This document shows, piece after piece, positions 27,940 to 36,624 of a stretch of 64,000 bases of DNA. This stretch comes from Gordonia hankookensis (GTDB lineage Bacteria; Actinomycetota; Actinomycetes; Mycobacteriales; Mycobacteriaceae): assembly GCF_014673215.1 (NCBI RefSeq), contig NZ_JACWMS010000001.1, positions 992,001 through 1,056,000 of the forward strand, read 5' to 3'. Below the pieces are notes generated by a model. That model saw only the letters and a program-made list of their open reading frames with translations. It was not told where the DNA came from and ran no database searches. The translations under genes were made by a program, and so were the position numbers. Every line of letters begins with the position of its first letter. Position 1 is the first letter of the stretch.

Positions 27940-28664
27940 GCCTCGCCGCACGGCTCCGGGAGATCCCGGATGAGCGGATGCATCTGACGCTCATGATCAT
28001 CCTGACGTTCACCACGGGCATCAACGACGCAGTCGGCTATCTCGGCCTGGACAAGGTGTTCACCGGCAACATGACCGGAAACGTCGTGGTGCTCGGGATG
28101 GCCGTCGCAGGCGGCTCGGGTCTCCCCGTCCTCGGGCCTGCGATGGCGTTGGCGGGATTCATGGTCGGCGCGGCCCTTGGCGGCCGGGTCCTGCGCGGTC
28201 AGGGCAGGCAATGGACCGCCCGAACCACCGCTCTGTTCGCGACCGTCGCGACGATCATGTTCGCGCTCTCCGCAACACTGTTCGTCACCGGTCAGCATCC
28301 GGTCAGGCCGGCGATGATCACCATCACCACGCTCGCGGCGACCGCGATGGGAATCCAGGCAGCAGCGGCCAGAGTGGTGGCGGTCAAGGACGTGACGACC
28401 GTGGTGGTGACGTCGACCATCACCGGTCTGGCGGCCGATTCGGTGCTCGGTTCCGGTAAGGGCAGCGGCACCGGTCGCCGGGTCGCGGCAGTGGTGGCGA
28501 TCATCCTCGGCGCTGCGGTCGGTGCCGCGGTGATGCACGCCCACATGGGCGCCGCGCTTCTGACGGCAGCAGTGCTGATCACGGGTGTCACCGTCACCGG
28601 CGCGATCCACGATCAGCGGCGAACCGATGAGAATGCAGACACGGCGGTCGCCGGCCGCACCTGA
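27936..28664 (+). CDS. DUF1275/YoaK-family membrane protein
   Basis: A 242-residue integral membrane protein with about six spans and the family signature LTFTTGINDAVGYLGLDKVFTGNMTGN near residues 22-48 (read in parts). The second half repeats a similar TTLAATAMGIQAAAARVVAVKDV...TSTITGLA element, as expected of the family. YoaK-like proteins are presumed transporters without firm substrates. Its coupling to the formamidase-like gene (ATGA overlap) suggests movement of the substrate or product of that enzyme. Confidence 0.88.
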   Translation: MSLAARLREIPDERMHLTLMIILTFTTGINDAVGYLGLDKVFTGNMTGNVVVLGMAVAGGSGLPVLGPAMALAGFMVGAALGGRVLRGQGRQWTARTTALFATVATIMFALSATLFVTGQHPVRPAMITITTLAATAMGIQAAAARVVAVKDVTTVVVTSTITGLAADSVLGSGKGSGTGRRVAAVVAIILGAAVGAAVMHAHMGAALLTAAVLITGVTVTGAIHDQRRTDENADTAVAGRT

Positions 28665-28738
28665 ACGCGGCGGCCCCGGTCAGACGGGCGCCGAATCGGA
28701 CACAAGAGGAATGCGGAGATCCGGAAATATATCTGTCC

Positions 28739-28755
28739 GTTAATTCCCGGGTAAC
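28739..28755. promoter_or_regulatory. Inverted repeat upstream of the NCS1 permease gene
   Basis: GTTA-N9-TAAC (28739-28755) lies in the 165 bp gap before the permease gene, about 75 bp from its start. It resembles nitrogen-control half-sites (GTnAC) but lacks the spacing of a GlnR box. Treat as a weak candidate regulatory site. Confidence 0.3.
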
Positions 28756-28829
28756 AAACCATTCTTAGCTTGATCACATCAGCGTCCCCGATCATCCGGC
28801 GCTGACTCCGTCTGACCGGGAGAGCCACC

Positions 28830-30398
28830 ATGTCTGCACCTTCTGCCGACGTCGCGACCGCACATGAGAGTGCGGCAGGCGAGAGCGTGATCAAGCTCGG
28901 GTATCACCAGAACCTCACCAACTCCGATCTCGCGCCACTCAAAGAGCAGAAGTGGACGTGGTACAACATCTTCGCGTTCTGGATGTCCGACGTGCACAGC
29001 GTCGGCGGTTACGTGTTCGCGGGCAGTCTGTTCGCACTCGGCATCGCAGCGTGGCAGGTGCTCGTCGCCCTGGTGGTCGGCATCATCGCCGTCAACCTGC
29101 TCTGCAACCTGGTGGCCAAACCATCGCAACTGGCAGGCGTCCCGTATCCGGTGACCACGCGCATTGCGTTCGGCGTCAAGGGCGCCAACATCCCCGCGAT
29201 CATCCGTGGTTGCATCGCCGTCGTCTGGTACGGCATCCAGACCTACTTGGCCTCGGTCGCTTTCGGTCTGCTCGCACTGAAGTTCTGGCCGGGCCTCGAG
29301 CCGTGGGGCGACGTCGATCAGCACGGCTTTCTCGGGTTGAGCGTCCTGGGCTGGGCGGGCTTCATCCTGATGTGGGTCCTGCAGGCGTTCGTGTTCTGGA
29401 ACGGCATGGACACCATCCGCAAGTTCATCGACTTCTGCGGTCCCGCAGTGTATGTCGTGATGGTCGCGCTCGCGGCGTACCTCATCGTGAAGGCGGGGTG
29501 GAGCAACGTCAGCCTCGACCTGTCGACCGGACCGGGCTTGTCCGGATGGTCGTCGGTCACCCAGATGATCAGCGCCTTTGCCCTGGTGGTCTCCTACTTC
29601 TCCGGTCCGATGCTCAACTTCGGCGACTTCTCGCGGTACGGCAAATCGTTCGCCGAGGTGAAGAAAGGCAATTTCTGGGGTCTTCCGGTCAACTTCTTGT
29701 TCTTCTCACTTCTGGTCGTCTGCACGGTCTCGGCCGGCGCAACGGTGATCGGTCACGACGAGGACGGCAACATCATCACCGACCCCGTACACATCGTCGA
29801 CCAGATCGACAACACCACCGCCGCCGTGCTCGGAGTGCTGACGTTCGCGATCGCCACGATCGGCATCAACATCGTGGCGAACTTCGTCTCCCCCGCCTTC
29901 GATTTCTCGAACGTCGCGCCCACCAAGATCACCTGGCGCACCGGTGGCATGATCGCCGCCGTCGGCTCGGTCCTGATCACCCCGTGGAATCTGTTCAACA
30001 ACCCCACCGCGATCCACTACACGATGGATACGCTCGGAGCGGTGATCGGTCCGCTGTTCGGCATCCTGATCATCGACTTCTACCTCATCAGGAAGCAGCG
30101 GATCGAGGTCGACGACCTGTTCAGCATGGACCCGGGCAAGTCCTACTCGTATCGCAACGGCTGGAACCCGGTCGCGGTGATCTCGGTGATCATCGCCTCC
30201 ATCCTCCCGATCAGCTTTGTCATCTGGGGCACCGCATATCAGGCCAGCTTCACCTGGTTCATGGGAGCCGCCGCAGGCGCGGTGGTCTACTGGCTCGGAA
30301 TGAGGTTCGCGCCGACGAGTTTCATCTACGACACCGGCGAGGTCCCCGCGGTGTTGCCGACCGCCAAGGACGGCAAGCTCGAACCGTCGGCGCTGTGA
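28830..30398 (+). CDS. NCS1-family nucleobase/allantoin/hydantoin permease
   Basis: A 522-residue, 12-span secondary transporter of the nucleobase:cation symporter-1 family. Signs are NSDLAPLKEQKWTWYNIFAFW near the N-terminus, the discontinuous helix FAFWMSDVHSVGGYVFAGSLF, VWYGIQTYLAS and the FNNPTAIHYTMDTLGAVIGPLFG region. Relatives carry cytosine, uracil, allantoin, hydantoins or purines with Na+ or H+. The racemase 45 bp downstream and the deaminase-like and amidohydrolase genes around it point to uptake of a purine-derived or hydantoin-like ring. A 165 bp gap upstream should contain its own promoter. Confidence 0.92.
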   Translation: MSAPSADVATAHESAAGESVIKLGYHQNLTNSDLAPLKEQKWTWYNIFAFWMSDVHSVGGYVFAGSLFALGIAAWQVLVALVVGIIAVNLLCNLVAKPSQLAGVPYPVTTRIAFGVKGANIPAIIRGCIAVVWYGIQTYLASVAFGLLALKFWPGLEPWGDVDQHGFLGLSVLGWAGFILMWVLQAFVFWNGMDTIRKFIDFCGPAVYVVMVALAAYLIVKAGWSNVSLDLSTGPGLSGWSSVTQMISAFALVVSYFSGPMLNFGDFSRYGKSFAEVKKGNFWGLPVNFLFFSLLVVCTVSAGATVIGHDEDGNIITDPVHIVDQIDNTTAAVLGVLTFAIATIGINIVANFVSPAFDFSNVAPTKITWRTGGMIAAVGSVLITPWNLFNNPTAIHYTMDTLGAVIGPLFGILIIDFYLIRKQRIEVDDLFSMDPGKSYSYRNGWNPVAVISVIIASILPISFVIWGTAYQASFTWFMGAAAGAVVYWLGMRFAPTSFIYDTGEVPAVLPTAKDGKLEPSAL

Positions 30399-30443
30399 CG
30401 CCGGCGCGGTAACGCCTGAATCCAGAGGAGCAACACAGAGACG

Positions 30444-31172
30444 ATGCGCATCTGCGTCATCAATCCGAACACCGCGACGGCGATGACCGATGTCATCGCC
30501 GTCGCGGCGCGTTCGGTGGCCCGACCGGACGCCGAGATCGTCGCCGTCACCTCGTCGATGGGGCCGGCGTCCATCGAGAGCCATTACGACGAAGCATTGG
30601 CGGTCCCCGGACTACTCCGCGCCATCGCCGAGCATCCCGATCACGACGGCTATCTCATCGCGTGCTTCGGCGACCCCGGCCTCGATGCCGCGCGCGAGGC
30701 GGCCGATGCCCCCGTGATGGGGATCGCCGAGGCCGCCATGCATCTCGCCGCCCCTCTCGGACGCGGCTTCTCGATCGTGACCACCTTGGACCGCACGATC
30801 GGCCGCGCGGGAGATCTCGTCGAGCACTACGGATTTGCTCGTCGGTGCCGGGGCATCCACGCCTGCGACATCCCGGTCCTCGAACTCGAGTCCAACCCGG
30901 CGACCGCGGAGATCCTCGAGAAGGCGTGCCGCGAGGCACTGCACGCCGACGGCTCCGACGTGATCGTCCTGGGTTGTGCCGGGATGGCCGACCTGGCCCA
31001 CCGCATCAGCGGCACCATCGGCGCACCGGTGATCGACGGGGTGGCCGCCGGAGTCGGCATGCTGTCGTCGATGGCCGCGATGGGCCTGCACACCGGCACC
31101 GCGTCCGGCGAGTTCGCCACTCCCCCAGCGAAGATCTACTCCGGGCCGCTGGAGGACTTCGGGAAGCCATGA
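30444..31172 (+). CDS. Aspartate/glutamate/hydantoin racemase family protein (allantoin racemase-like)
   Basis: A 242-residue member of the Asp/Glu/hydantoin racemase family (HyuA/HpxA group). The N-terminal MRICVINPNTATAMTD is characteristic, and both catalytic Cys are present, in IACFGDPGLDAARE and VIVLGCAGMADL. The two thiols act as acid and base for proton exchange at C5 of hydantoin-like rings such as allantoin. It follows the NCS1 permease by 45 bp and is probably in the same transcript, so transport and racemisation of the imported ring seem linked. Substrate identity (allantoin versus 5-substituted hydantoin) is not resolved. Confidence 0.88.
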   Translation: MRICVINPNTATAMTDVIAVAARSVARPDAEIVAVTSSMGPASIESHYDEALAVPGLLRAIAEHPDHDGYLIACFGDPGLDAAREAADAPVMGIAEAAMHLAAPLGRGFSIVTTLDRTIGRAGDLVEHYGFARRCRGIHACDIPVLELESNPATAEILEKACREALHADGSDVIVLGCAGMADLAHRISGTIGAPVIDGVAAGVGMLSSMAAMGLHTGTASGEFATPPAKIYSGPLEDFGKP

Positions 31173-31412
31173 CCTTCGTCCGATTCGCGTTGCCGTGCTC
31201 TACGACACCCCGACCGCTCCGATCGTCCACCGGCTGACGATTGCCGGACCATGCCGTCGACGCTCCGCGAGTTCCGCACCGCCGCCAAACCGAAACCCCG
31301 GGGTAACACGGCCGAAACCATTGCGGCAGATAGTCACCAGTGCACATGATCGACCCGTCCGCGACCTCGCGGTGACGATCCGGGTGACCAGATTCCGGGA
31401 CAGGGTTCCACT

Positions 31413-31431
31413 CCGCAGCTCCGTGCTGCGG
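31413..31431 (+). other. Short hairpin upstream of the 8-oxoguanine deaminase-like gene
   Basis: CCGCAGC (31413-31419) and GCTGCGG (31425-31431) form a perfect 7-bp stem with a 5-nt loop, ending just before the GGAGG ribosome binding site (about 31439) of the next gene. It could act in the mRNA as a small translation control element or be the end of a terminator. The rest of the 276 bp gap shows no further clear element. Confidence 0.35.
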
Positions 31432-31448
31432 CCTGCCCGGAGGTACCC

Positions 31449-32813
31449 ATGGCCGAGACGCCGTGCGATCTGCTGATCAGCAACGCCTACATCTACGTCG
31501 ACACCGACTGGGAGGTCCCCGACGGTTGGATCGCCATCTCGGACGGTCGCATCCACAGCATCGGGACGGCCACCGATGAGATACCCGACGCGAGGAGCCG
31601 GATCGACGCCCGGGGCAGACTTGTCACGCCTGGCTTGATCAACGTCCACCACCACATGTATCAGAACCTCACCCGTTCGTATGCGCCGGTGGTCAATGCC
31701 GGACTCTTCGACTGGCTGACCACGCTCTACCCCCTGTGGGCGCGGGTCGACGACGAGGCCGTCTATCTGTCCACCTGGGTCGCGATGGCGGAACTGTTGC
31801 TCGGCGGATGCACCCTGTCGTCCGACCACATGTACCTGCATCCGCGAGATGGGTTGATAGACGCCCAGATCCGAGCGTCCCGTGATCTCGGATTCCGCTT
31901 CTACGCCAACCGGGGCTCGATGACCCGCTCCACTGCCGACGGCGGGTTGCCACCCGTGCAGGTCGTCCAGGAGCCCGACGTGATCCTCGCCGATTCCGAG
32001 CGGCTCATCGACGCGTACCACGACCCCTCGCCAGGCGCGATGTCGCGCGTCGCGCTGGCACCGTGTTCGCCGTTCTCGGTCACCGCCGAACTCATGTCGG
32101 ACACTGCGGCGCTGGCCGAGAGTCGCGATGTCCGCCTGCACACGCACCTGGCCGAAGATCACGACGAACTGGCGTACTGCCGGGAGGTGTACGGCATGAG
32201 CCCGGTCGACTATTTCGACAGCGTCGGCTGGCTGCAATCACGCTCCTGGGTGGCACATTTCATCTATCCATCCGACGACGAACAGGCCCGTATGGGCGCG
32301 GCCGGCGTCGGCGTCGCGCACTGCCCGAGTTCGAACATGCTCATCGGCGGCGGAACCGCCGACGTCGCGCGGCTGCGCGCACTCGGCGCTCCGGTCGGGC
32401 TCGGGTGCGACGGGTCGGCCTCCACCGACCACGGGTCGATGTGGCTCGAGGCCCGTGCCGCCCTGACGCTGGGCCGCTACCGGGGCGGATCGACCGCGAT
32501 GACCGCCCGTGACGTGCTGAACATCGCGACGCGTGGCAGTGCGGCCTGCCTCGGCTGGGACGACGAGACCGGTCACCTGCGGCCCGGCTCGTGTGCGGAC
32601 CTCGTCATCTGGACCGGATCGGCCATGGCGCTCGCCGGCGCAATCACCGACCCGGTGGAGGCGTGGTTGCGATGCGGCCCCATGTCGGCCGACACCACCA
32701 TCGTGGCGGGCCGGATTCTCGTCCGCGACGGACAGATTCAGAACTCTGCCGCGTCCGACATCGTCACCGCCCACACCGTCGAGGCTCGACGAATCCAGGG
32801 AGTGGCGCTCTGA
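31449..32813 (+). CDS. 8-oxoguanine deaminase-like amidohydrolase
   Basis: A 454-residue COG0402-type aminohydrolase. Metal and catalytic residues are all present: HHHMYQNLTR, HTHLAED, VAHFIYPSDDE and GLGCDGSASTDHGSMWLEAR. The HHHMYQ and DGSAS(T/N)D motifs are characteristic, from memory of the family, of 8-oxoguanine deaminases, which convert 8-oxoguanine to uric acid. GGAGG lies about 6 nt before the ATG at 31449. With the permease and the allantoin-type racemase it would link purine salvage to the urate/allantoin route. Isocytosine or guanine-like substrates are also possible. Confidence 0.85.
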   Translation: MAETPCDLLISNAYIYVDTDWEVPDGWIAISDGRIHSIGTATDEIPDARSRIDARGRLVTPGLINVHHHMYQNLTRSYAPVVNAGLFDWLTTLYPLWARVDDEAVYLSTWVAMAELLLGGCTLSSDHMYLHPRDGLIDAQIRASRDLGFRFYANRGSMTRSTADGGLPPVQVVQEPDVILADSERLIDAYHDPSPGAMSRVALAPCSPFSVTAELMSDTAALAESRDVRLHTHLAEDHDELAYCREVYGMSPVDYFDSVGWLQSRSWVAHFIYPSDDEQARMGAAGVGVAHCPSSNMLIGGGTADVARLRALGAPVGLGCDGSASTDHGSMWLEARAALTLGRYRGGSTAMTARDVLNIATRGSAACLGWDDETGHLRPGSCADLVIWTGSAMALAGAITDPVEAWLRCGPMSADTTIVAGRILVRDGQIQNSAASDIVTAHTVEARRIQGVAL

Positions 32814-32857
32814 CGGCGACCCCTCTCGGCCCGGTCGGCCTCAGCCGTGCACCCACC

Positions 32858-34096
32858 TCAGACCTTCATCGTGACGTTCTTCGCCGCGAGCAGTGTGGAC
32901 AGCGCCTGCGGGACGAGGGCCAGCCCCAGCACGGACATCGCCAGATTCCAGGACCCGGTGACGTCGTGCAGGGCGCCGATCGCGATCGGACCGATCGCGG
33001 CCACCACATAGCCGACCGACTGGGCCATCCCCGACACCTGGCCGGTGGCCACCGTCGACGGGCTTCGCAGCACCATGAACAACAGCACCAGGCTGATCGA
33101 GGCGCCCGGACCGAACATGATCATGATGACCCAGAGCGTCGTCCACACATGAACGGTCACCAGCCCGACGAAACCTGCCGCGCACACGGCCACCACACCC
33201 AGGGTGATGGCCCGTTGATCGGCGAACCTTCCGGCGACGATGGGGATCAGCAATGAGGCGGTCAACGCCACGACCTGGCCGATGGCCAGAGTGGTCCCGG
33301 CCTCGCCCGCCGTCCGACCGTGGTCGATGAGGTACTGGGGCAGCCACGCACTGAAGGTGTAGAAGATGATCGACTGTGACGCCATGAAGATCGTGATGGC
33401 CCAGGCGATCCGGTTGCGCCACAATGACGTGGGCGTGCTGCTGACCGCCACTCGATGGACCCGCGTCAGCTGCGGAATCCACACGACCAGCGCCACCACC
33501 GCGAGCAGCGTCCACGACGTCAGCGTCAGGCGCCAGTCGCCGTCGTCCAGATCGTCGATCGGGATGGTCAGGGCGGCGGCGACCGCCGCCCCGCCCGAGA
33601 GCGTCATCGAGTACAGCCCCGTCATCAGACCCGACCGGTGTGCGAAGTCGCGTTTGATGAGCGCGGGCAACACCACATTGCAGATACCGATCGCCGTTCC
33701 GATCACCGCCGAGCCGACGAGCAGACTCGCGATGTTCGGTACGAATCGCAGACCCATGCCGAGGATCAGGAAGATCAGTGAGCCGAAGATGGTCCGTTCG
33801 ATCCCGAACCGCGCGGCGATGCGTGGCGCGATCGGGGCGCTGAACCCGAAGAACAGGACCGGCAGGGTGGTCAGCAATCCGGCTGCCGCACTGCTGAACC
33901 CGAGGTCGCCCATGATGTCGTCGACCAGCGGCGCCACCGAGACCACCGGCGGGCGAAGGTTGGCGGCCACGAGCATGATGCCGACCGCTGCGACGACAGC
34001 TGCGATCCCCCGCGGGGCATTGTCGTGCGGGGGCACGTCGGCGATGCGCTCCGGCGCCGTCAGGACCGACGACTCCGCCTGCCCATCGCCGGTCAC
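32858..34096 (-). CDS. MFS transporter, CynX/NimT family
   Basis: A 412-residue 12-span major facilitator (CynX/NimT, cyanate or nitroimidazole type). Recognised from VAANLRPPVVSVAPLVDDIMGDLGFSSAAAGLLTTLPVLFFG (read in parts) and the internal FYTFSAWLPQYLIDHG, a conserved stretch of this group. It starts at a GTG at 34096 that overlaps the GntR stop by 4 bp. It converges with the deaminase-like gene. The GntR gene in front of it probably controls it. A nitrogenous small molecule is a likely substrate. Confidence 0.88.
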   Translation of the reverse strand: MTGDGQAESSVLTAPERIADVPPHDNAPRGIAAVVAAVGIMLVAANLRPPVVSVAPLVDDIMGDLGFSSAAAGLLTTLPVLFFGFSAPIAPRIAARFGIERTIFGSLIFLILGMGLRFVPNIASLLVGSAVIGTAIGICNVVLPALIKRDFAHRSGLMTGLYSMTLSGGAAVAAALTIPIDDLDDGDWRLTLTSWTLLAVVALVVWIPQLTRVHRVAVSSTPTSLWRNRIAWAITIFMASQSIIFYTFSAWLPQYLIDHGRTAGEAGTTLAIGQVVALTASLLIPIVAGRFADQRAITLGVVAVCAAGFVGLVTVHVWTTLWVIMIMFGPGASISLVLLFMVLRSPSTVATGQVSGMAQSVGYVVAAIGPIAIGALHDVTGSWNLAMSVLGLALVPQALSTLLAAKNVTMKV

Positions 34097-34770
34097 GCCA
34101 ACCCCCGCAGCGCCGCGTCGAGGTAGGAATGGACCGCGGCACGGGCGGCGGCGGCATCACCGGCCTCGATCGCGTCGACCACGCCGACGTGCCCGGATGG
34201 ATGATCACCGGTCGCCACGGTGGCCTCCACGACACTCTCGTGCAGGCGCTGCATGACCTCCACGATGCCGTCGTAGAGTTCGAGCAGCAGACGATTGCCC
34301 GAGATCTCTACAAGCATGGCGTGAAATGCTATGTCCTCCTGCGTATATCCCGCCACATCACCGGTGGCGAAGGCACGCTCCGCGGCCCGCAGGCGCACGC
34401 GCAGCCCAGCGACCTCCTCGGCCGAGGCACTCTGGGCGGCCGCGGCCGCGGCCTCGACCTCGATGGCACGACGCGCTCCGAGCAGGTCGTGATGGGCCGA
34501 ACCCGGAACGCAGCTCTCGATCGCCGCCGCAAGCAGGTTGCGACTACGCACATAGGTACCGTCGCCGCGCCGCGGGACGAGCATTCCGGCATGTTCCAGA
34601 GCTCGCACCGCTTCGCGGATCGTGTTGCGCCCCACACCGAACAGCGCCACGAGGGCGGGTTCGGGAGGGATCCGCTCACCTACTGCCCACTCACCGGACC
34701 TGATGAGATCCCGCATCCGATCCACCACGAGCTCGCTGGTCCGTCGCGGCGGGGTGATCACGTCGTTCAT
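34093..34770 (-). CDS. GntR family regulator, FadR/FCD type (3 of 3)
   Basis: A 225-residue regulator. The winged helix spans residues ~10-75 (SGEWAVGERIPPEPALVALFGVGRNTIREAVRALE, read in parts), then a wing GMLVPRRGDGTYV and an FCD domain (DIAFHAMLVEISGNRLLLELYDGI; AIEAGDAAAARAAVHSYLDAAL). ATG 34770 has AGGG about 8 nt upstream; GTG 34779 is an alternative. It overlaps the MFS gene, and an operator-like repeat lies 12 bp upstream of the ATG, consistent with autorepression of a two-gene operon. Confidence 0.88.
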   Translation of the reverse strand: MNDVITPPRRTSELVVDRMRDLIRSGEWAVGERIPPEPALVALFGVGRNTIREAVRALEHAGMLVPRRGDGTYVRSRNLLAAAIESCVPGSAHHDLLGARRAIEVEAAAAAAQSASAEEVAGLRVRLRAAERAFATGDVAGYTQEDIAFHAMLVEISGNRLLLELYDGIVEVMQRLHESVVEATVATGDHPSGHVGVVDAIEAGDAAAARAAVHSYLDAALRGLA

Positions 34771-34782
34771 GGCAAACACCCT

Positions 34783-34795
34783 AACATCCCATGTT
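34783..34795. promoter_or_regulatory. Candidate GntR operator
   Basis: AACATCCCATGTT is a perfect 5-3-5 inverted repeat within TAACATCCCATGTTTA (34782-34797), just upstream of the GntR/MFS operon. Size and spacing fit a FadR-type dimer, although the core differs from TGGTnnnACCA. Autorepression is inferred. Confidence 0.55.
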
Positions 34796-34833
34796 TAACG
34801 CCGAGGAAGCGTCCACGCATGGGGCGAGGGACA

Positions 34834-35262
34834 TCACCCCGAGACGTCGAGCGAGGCGATCACCCTGGTCGGCTCGATCCACACCACGAGTTCACCGGGG
34901 ACGCCATTGCGGCTGCCGAACTCCTCGGCACGGTCGGCTCCCATGTAGCGCGCACCGCAGAGTGTCGCGATCCGCTTCACCTCGTCGAGATCGTCACCGG
35001 TCACCGCCCGGCCCTGGATCTGAACGAAAGCGTACGGCGGCTCGGGGAGGTCCACCGTCAGCACAACGCGCGGATCTCGGTGCACGGCAAGAGCTTTCGA
35101 TGTGTCCGACCCCGTGTTGAAGGCAATGCGATCCCCGTCCAGCACAAACCAGACCGGCGCGGCGAGTGGCCTGCCGTCGGCGGCAAGGTAACCGAGGTGG
35201 CCCGTCCGGGTACCGCCGGCCAGGAACTCACGGATGTCGGGATCGTCCAGAGATGCGGGCAT
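34834..35262 (-). CDS. PPOX-class flavin/F420-dependent oxidoreductase
   Basis: A 142-residue split-beta-barrel protein of the pyridoxamine-phosphate-oxidase-like class (TIGR03618-like). Features are an N-terminal FLAGGTRTGHLGYLAADGRPLAAPVWFVLDG (read in parts), the strand RVVLTVDLPEPPYAFVQIQGRAV and a C-terminal RVIASLDVSG. Actinobacterial members bind F420 or FMN and reduce diverse substrates. It lies 36 bp downstream of mftG on the same strand and may belong to the mftEFG transcript. Confidence 0.83.
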   Translation of the reverse strand: MPASLDDPDIREFLAGGTRTGHLGYLAADGRPLAAPVWFVLDGDRIAFNTGSDTSKALAVHRDPRVVLTVDLPEPPYAFVQIQGRAVTGDDLDEVKRIATLCGARYMGADRAEEFGSRNGVPGELVVWIEPTRVIASLDVSG

Positions 35263-35298
35263 GGTCCCACCATACGACGCAGGCGCGTCGGCACACGG

Positions 35299-36624
35299 TC
35301 AGCGATCGGCCAGCACGGCAGCGATCCGGCTTGCGAGCATCATGACCGTGGCGTGCGGCCCGCTGCGCCCGGCCGTCGGCAGGATCGATCCGTCGACGAT
35401 CCGTAGTCCGCGGACCCCGGCGACACCGCCGAGCCCGTCGGTGAGGGTTCCCATGGGCATGCTGCCCCACGCGTGCTGTGAGGTCCGTACGACGGGGTCG
35501 ACCGCCACCGAACCGGACTCGACGATGTCGGCGAACGCGGCGGACCGGAGCATCTCGGTCACCGCCGCCACGCCCCGCTCGAGCCGGGCCGCTTCCGCCA
35601 CGTCGACGACACCGAGATCGACGATCGGAGCGCCACCGACAATGCGCACCGTGCCTCGGGTACCCGGACGCATCACGGCGACGCCGATCGCCGGCCCGAC
35701 CGGCGGAAGACCCTCGATGTAGCGGGCCATATCACTGCTGTAGCAACGTATCTCGAGATCATCGACGGTGTGGACCACCGACTGCAGCAACGCGGTCGGC
35801 GGGCCGTCGACACGGCTGCGGTAGTGCACCAGCACCTCGCGGTGCTCACGGACGGCCAGCACATCGGGATCGGCACCCCCCGCGAGTCCCGACCTCAGCA
35901 GGATCACGGCAGTGCCGATCGCGCCTGCGCAGAGAATCACCTCACCCGCACCGACCACGGTGTCACCCACGACGACCCCGGTGACCTCGGCGCCGGACCA
36001 TCGCAGCGCGTCGACCTCGGCGTCCGCGCCGATGGTGAGATTCGGCCGGTCCAGCGCGCCACGCAGGTAGGCCTCCGCCGCAGTTCGCCGCACCATGCCG
36101 TCCCGGTTCGACCGCACCCGGTTGAGGCCGACGATCGGCCACGCGTCGGCCGGGGGTCGCACCGGAACGATGTCGCTCCAATAGGATTCGAATCGGGTCG
36201 TGACCTCGGCGAGCTCGTCGTCGGCGAACGGTGACACGCTCATCGTCCCACCGCGCCCGTCCAGCTCCGCGTAGGAGGCGCCGATCTCGTCGATACGCCA
36301 CCCGGACGGCCAGTCCACGAAGTCGTCGGCGTGCCACCTCATGAAATAGCCGCCGTTCACCGAGGACGACCCACCCAGTCCACGACCGCGGACCACGGCG
36401 AGCCCCGACGGCTCCTCGTGCGACACGGCATAGGGCGAACCGAAGCCGATCGGCAGGCCGCGGAGATCGCGAACCGCTTCGGTGGGCCATTGCGACGATC
36501 CGCGTTCGATCAGCAGAACGGTCCGGTCCGGGTCGCGGGACAACCGCTCCGCGACCACACAACCCGCGCTCCCGGCGCCGACGATCACCACATCGGCGGT
36601 CGCGGGGAGATCGCCGAGGGTCAT
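35299..36624 (-). CDS. mftG: Mycofactocin-system GMC oxidoreductase MftG
   Basis: A 441-residue GMC-family flavoprotein. It has the FAD-binding VVIVGAGSAGCVVAERLS at the N-terminus, GRGLGGSSSVNGG (second GMC signature) and C-terminal catalytic SQHAWGSMPMGTL with GRSGPHATVMM. By position and family it is MftG, a mycofactocinol dehydrogenase that passes electrons towards the respiratory chain and so re-oxidises the cofactor after alcohol oxidation. The ATG overlaps the mftF stop (ATGA). The protein is shorter than typical choline or glucose GMC enzymes, as expected of MftG. Confidence 0.92.
   Translation of the reverse strand: MTLGDLPATADVVIVGAGSAGCVVAERLSRDPDRTVLLIERGSSQWPTEAVRDLRGLPIGFGSPYAVSHEEPSGLAVVRGRGLGGSSSVNGGYFMRWHADDFVDWPSGWRIDEIGASYAELDGRGGTMSVSPFADDELAEVTTRFESYWSDIVPVRPPADAWPIVGLNRVRSNRDGMVRRTAAEAYLRGALDRPNLTIGADAEVDALRWSGAEVTGVVVGDTVVGAGEVILCAGAIGTAVILLRSGLAGGADPDVLAVREHREVLVHYRSRVDGPPTALLQSVVHTVDDLEIRCYSSDMARYIEGLPPVGPAIGVAVMRPGTRGTVRIVGGAPIVDLGVVDVAEAARLERGVAAVTEMLRSAAFADIVESGSVAVDPVVRTSQHAWGSMPMGTLTDGLGGVAGVRGLRIVDGSILPTAGRSGPHATVMMLASRIAAVLADR

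Noticed and set aside
28739..28755. GlnR nitrogen-control box
   Set aside because: GTTAA and GTAAC half-sites are one base off the required spacing and orientation.
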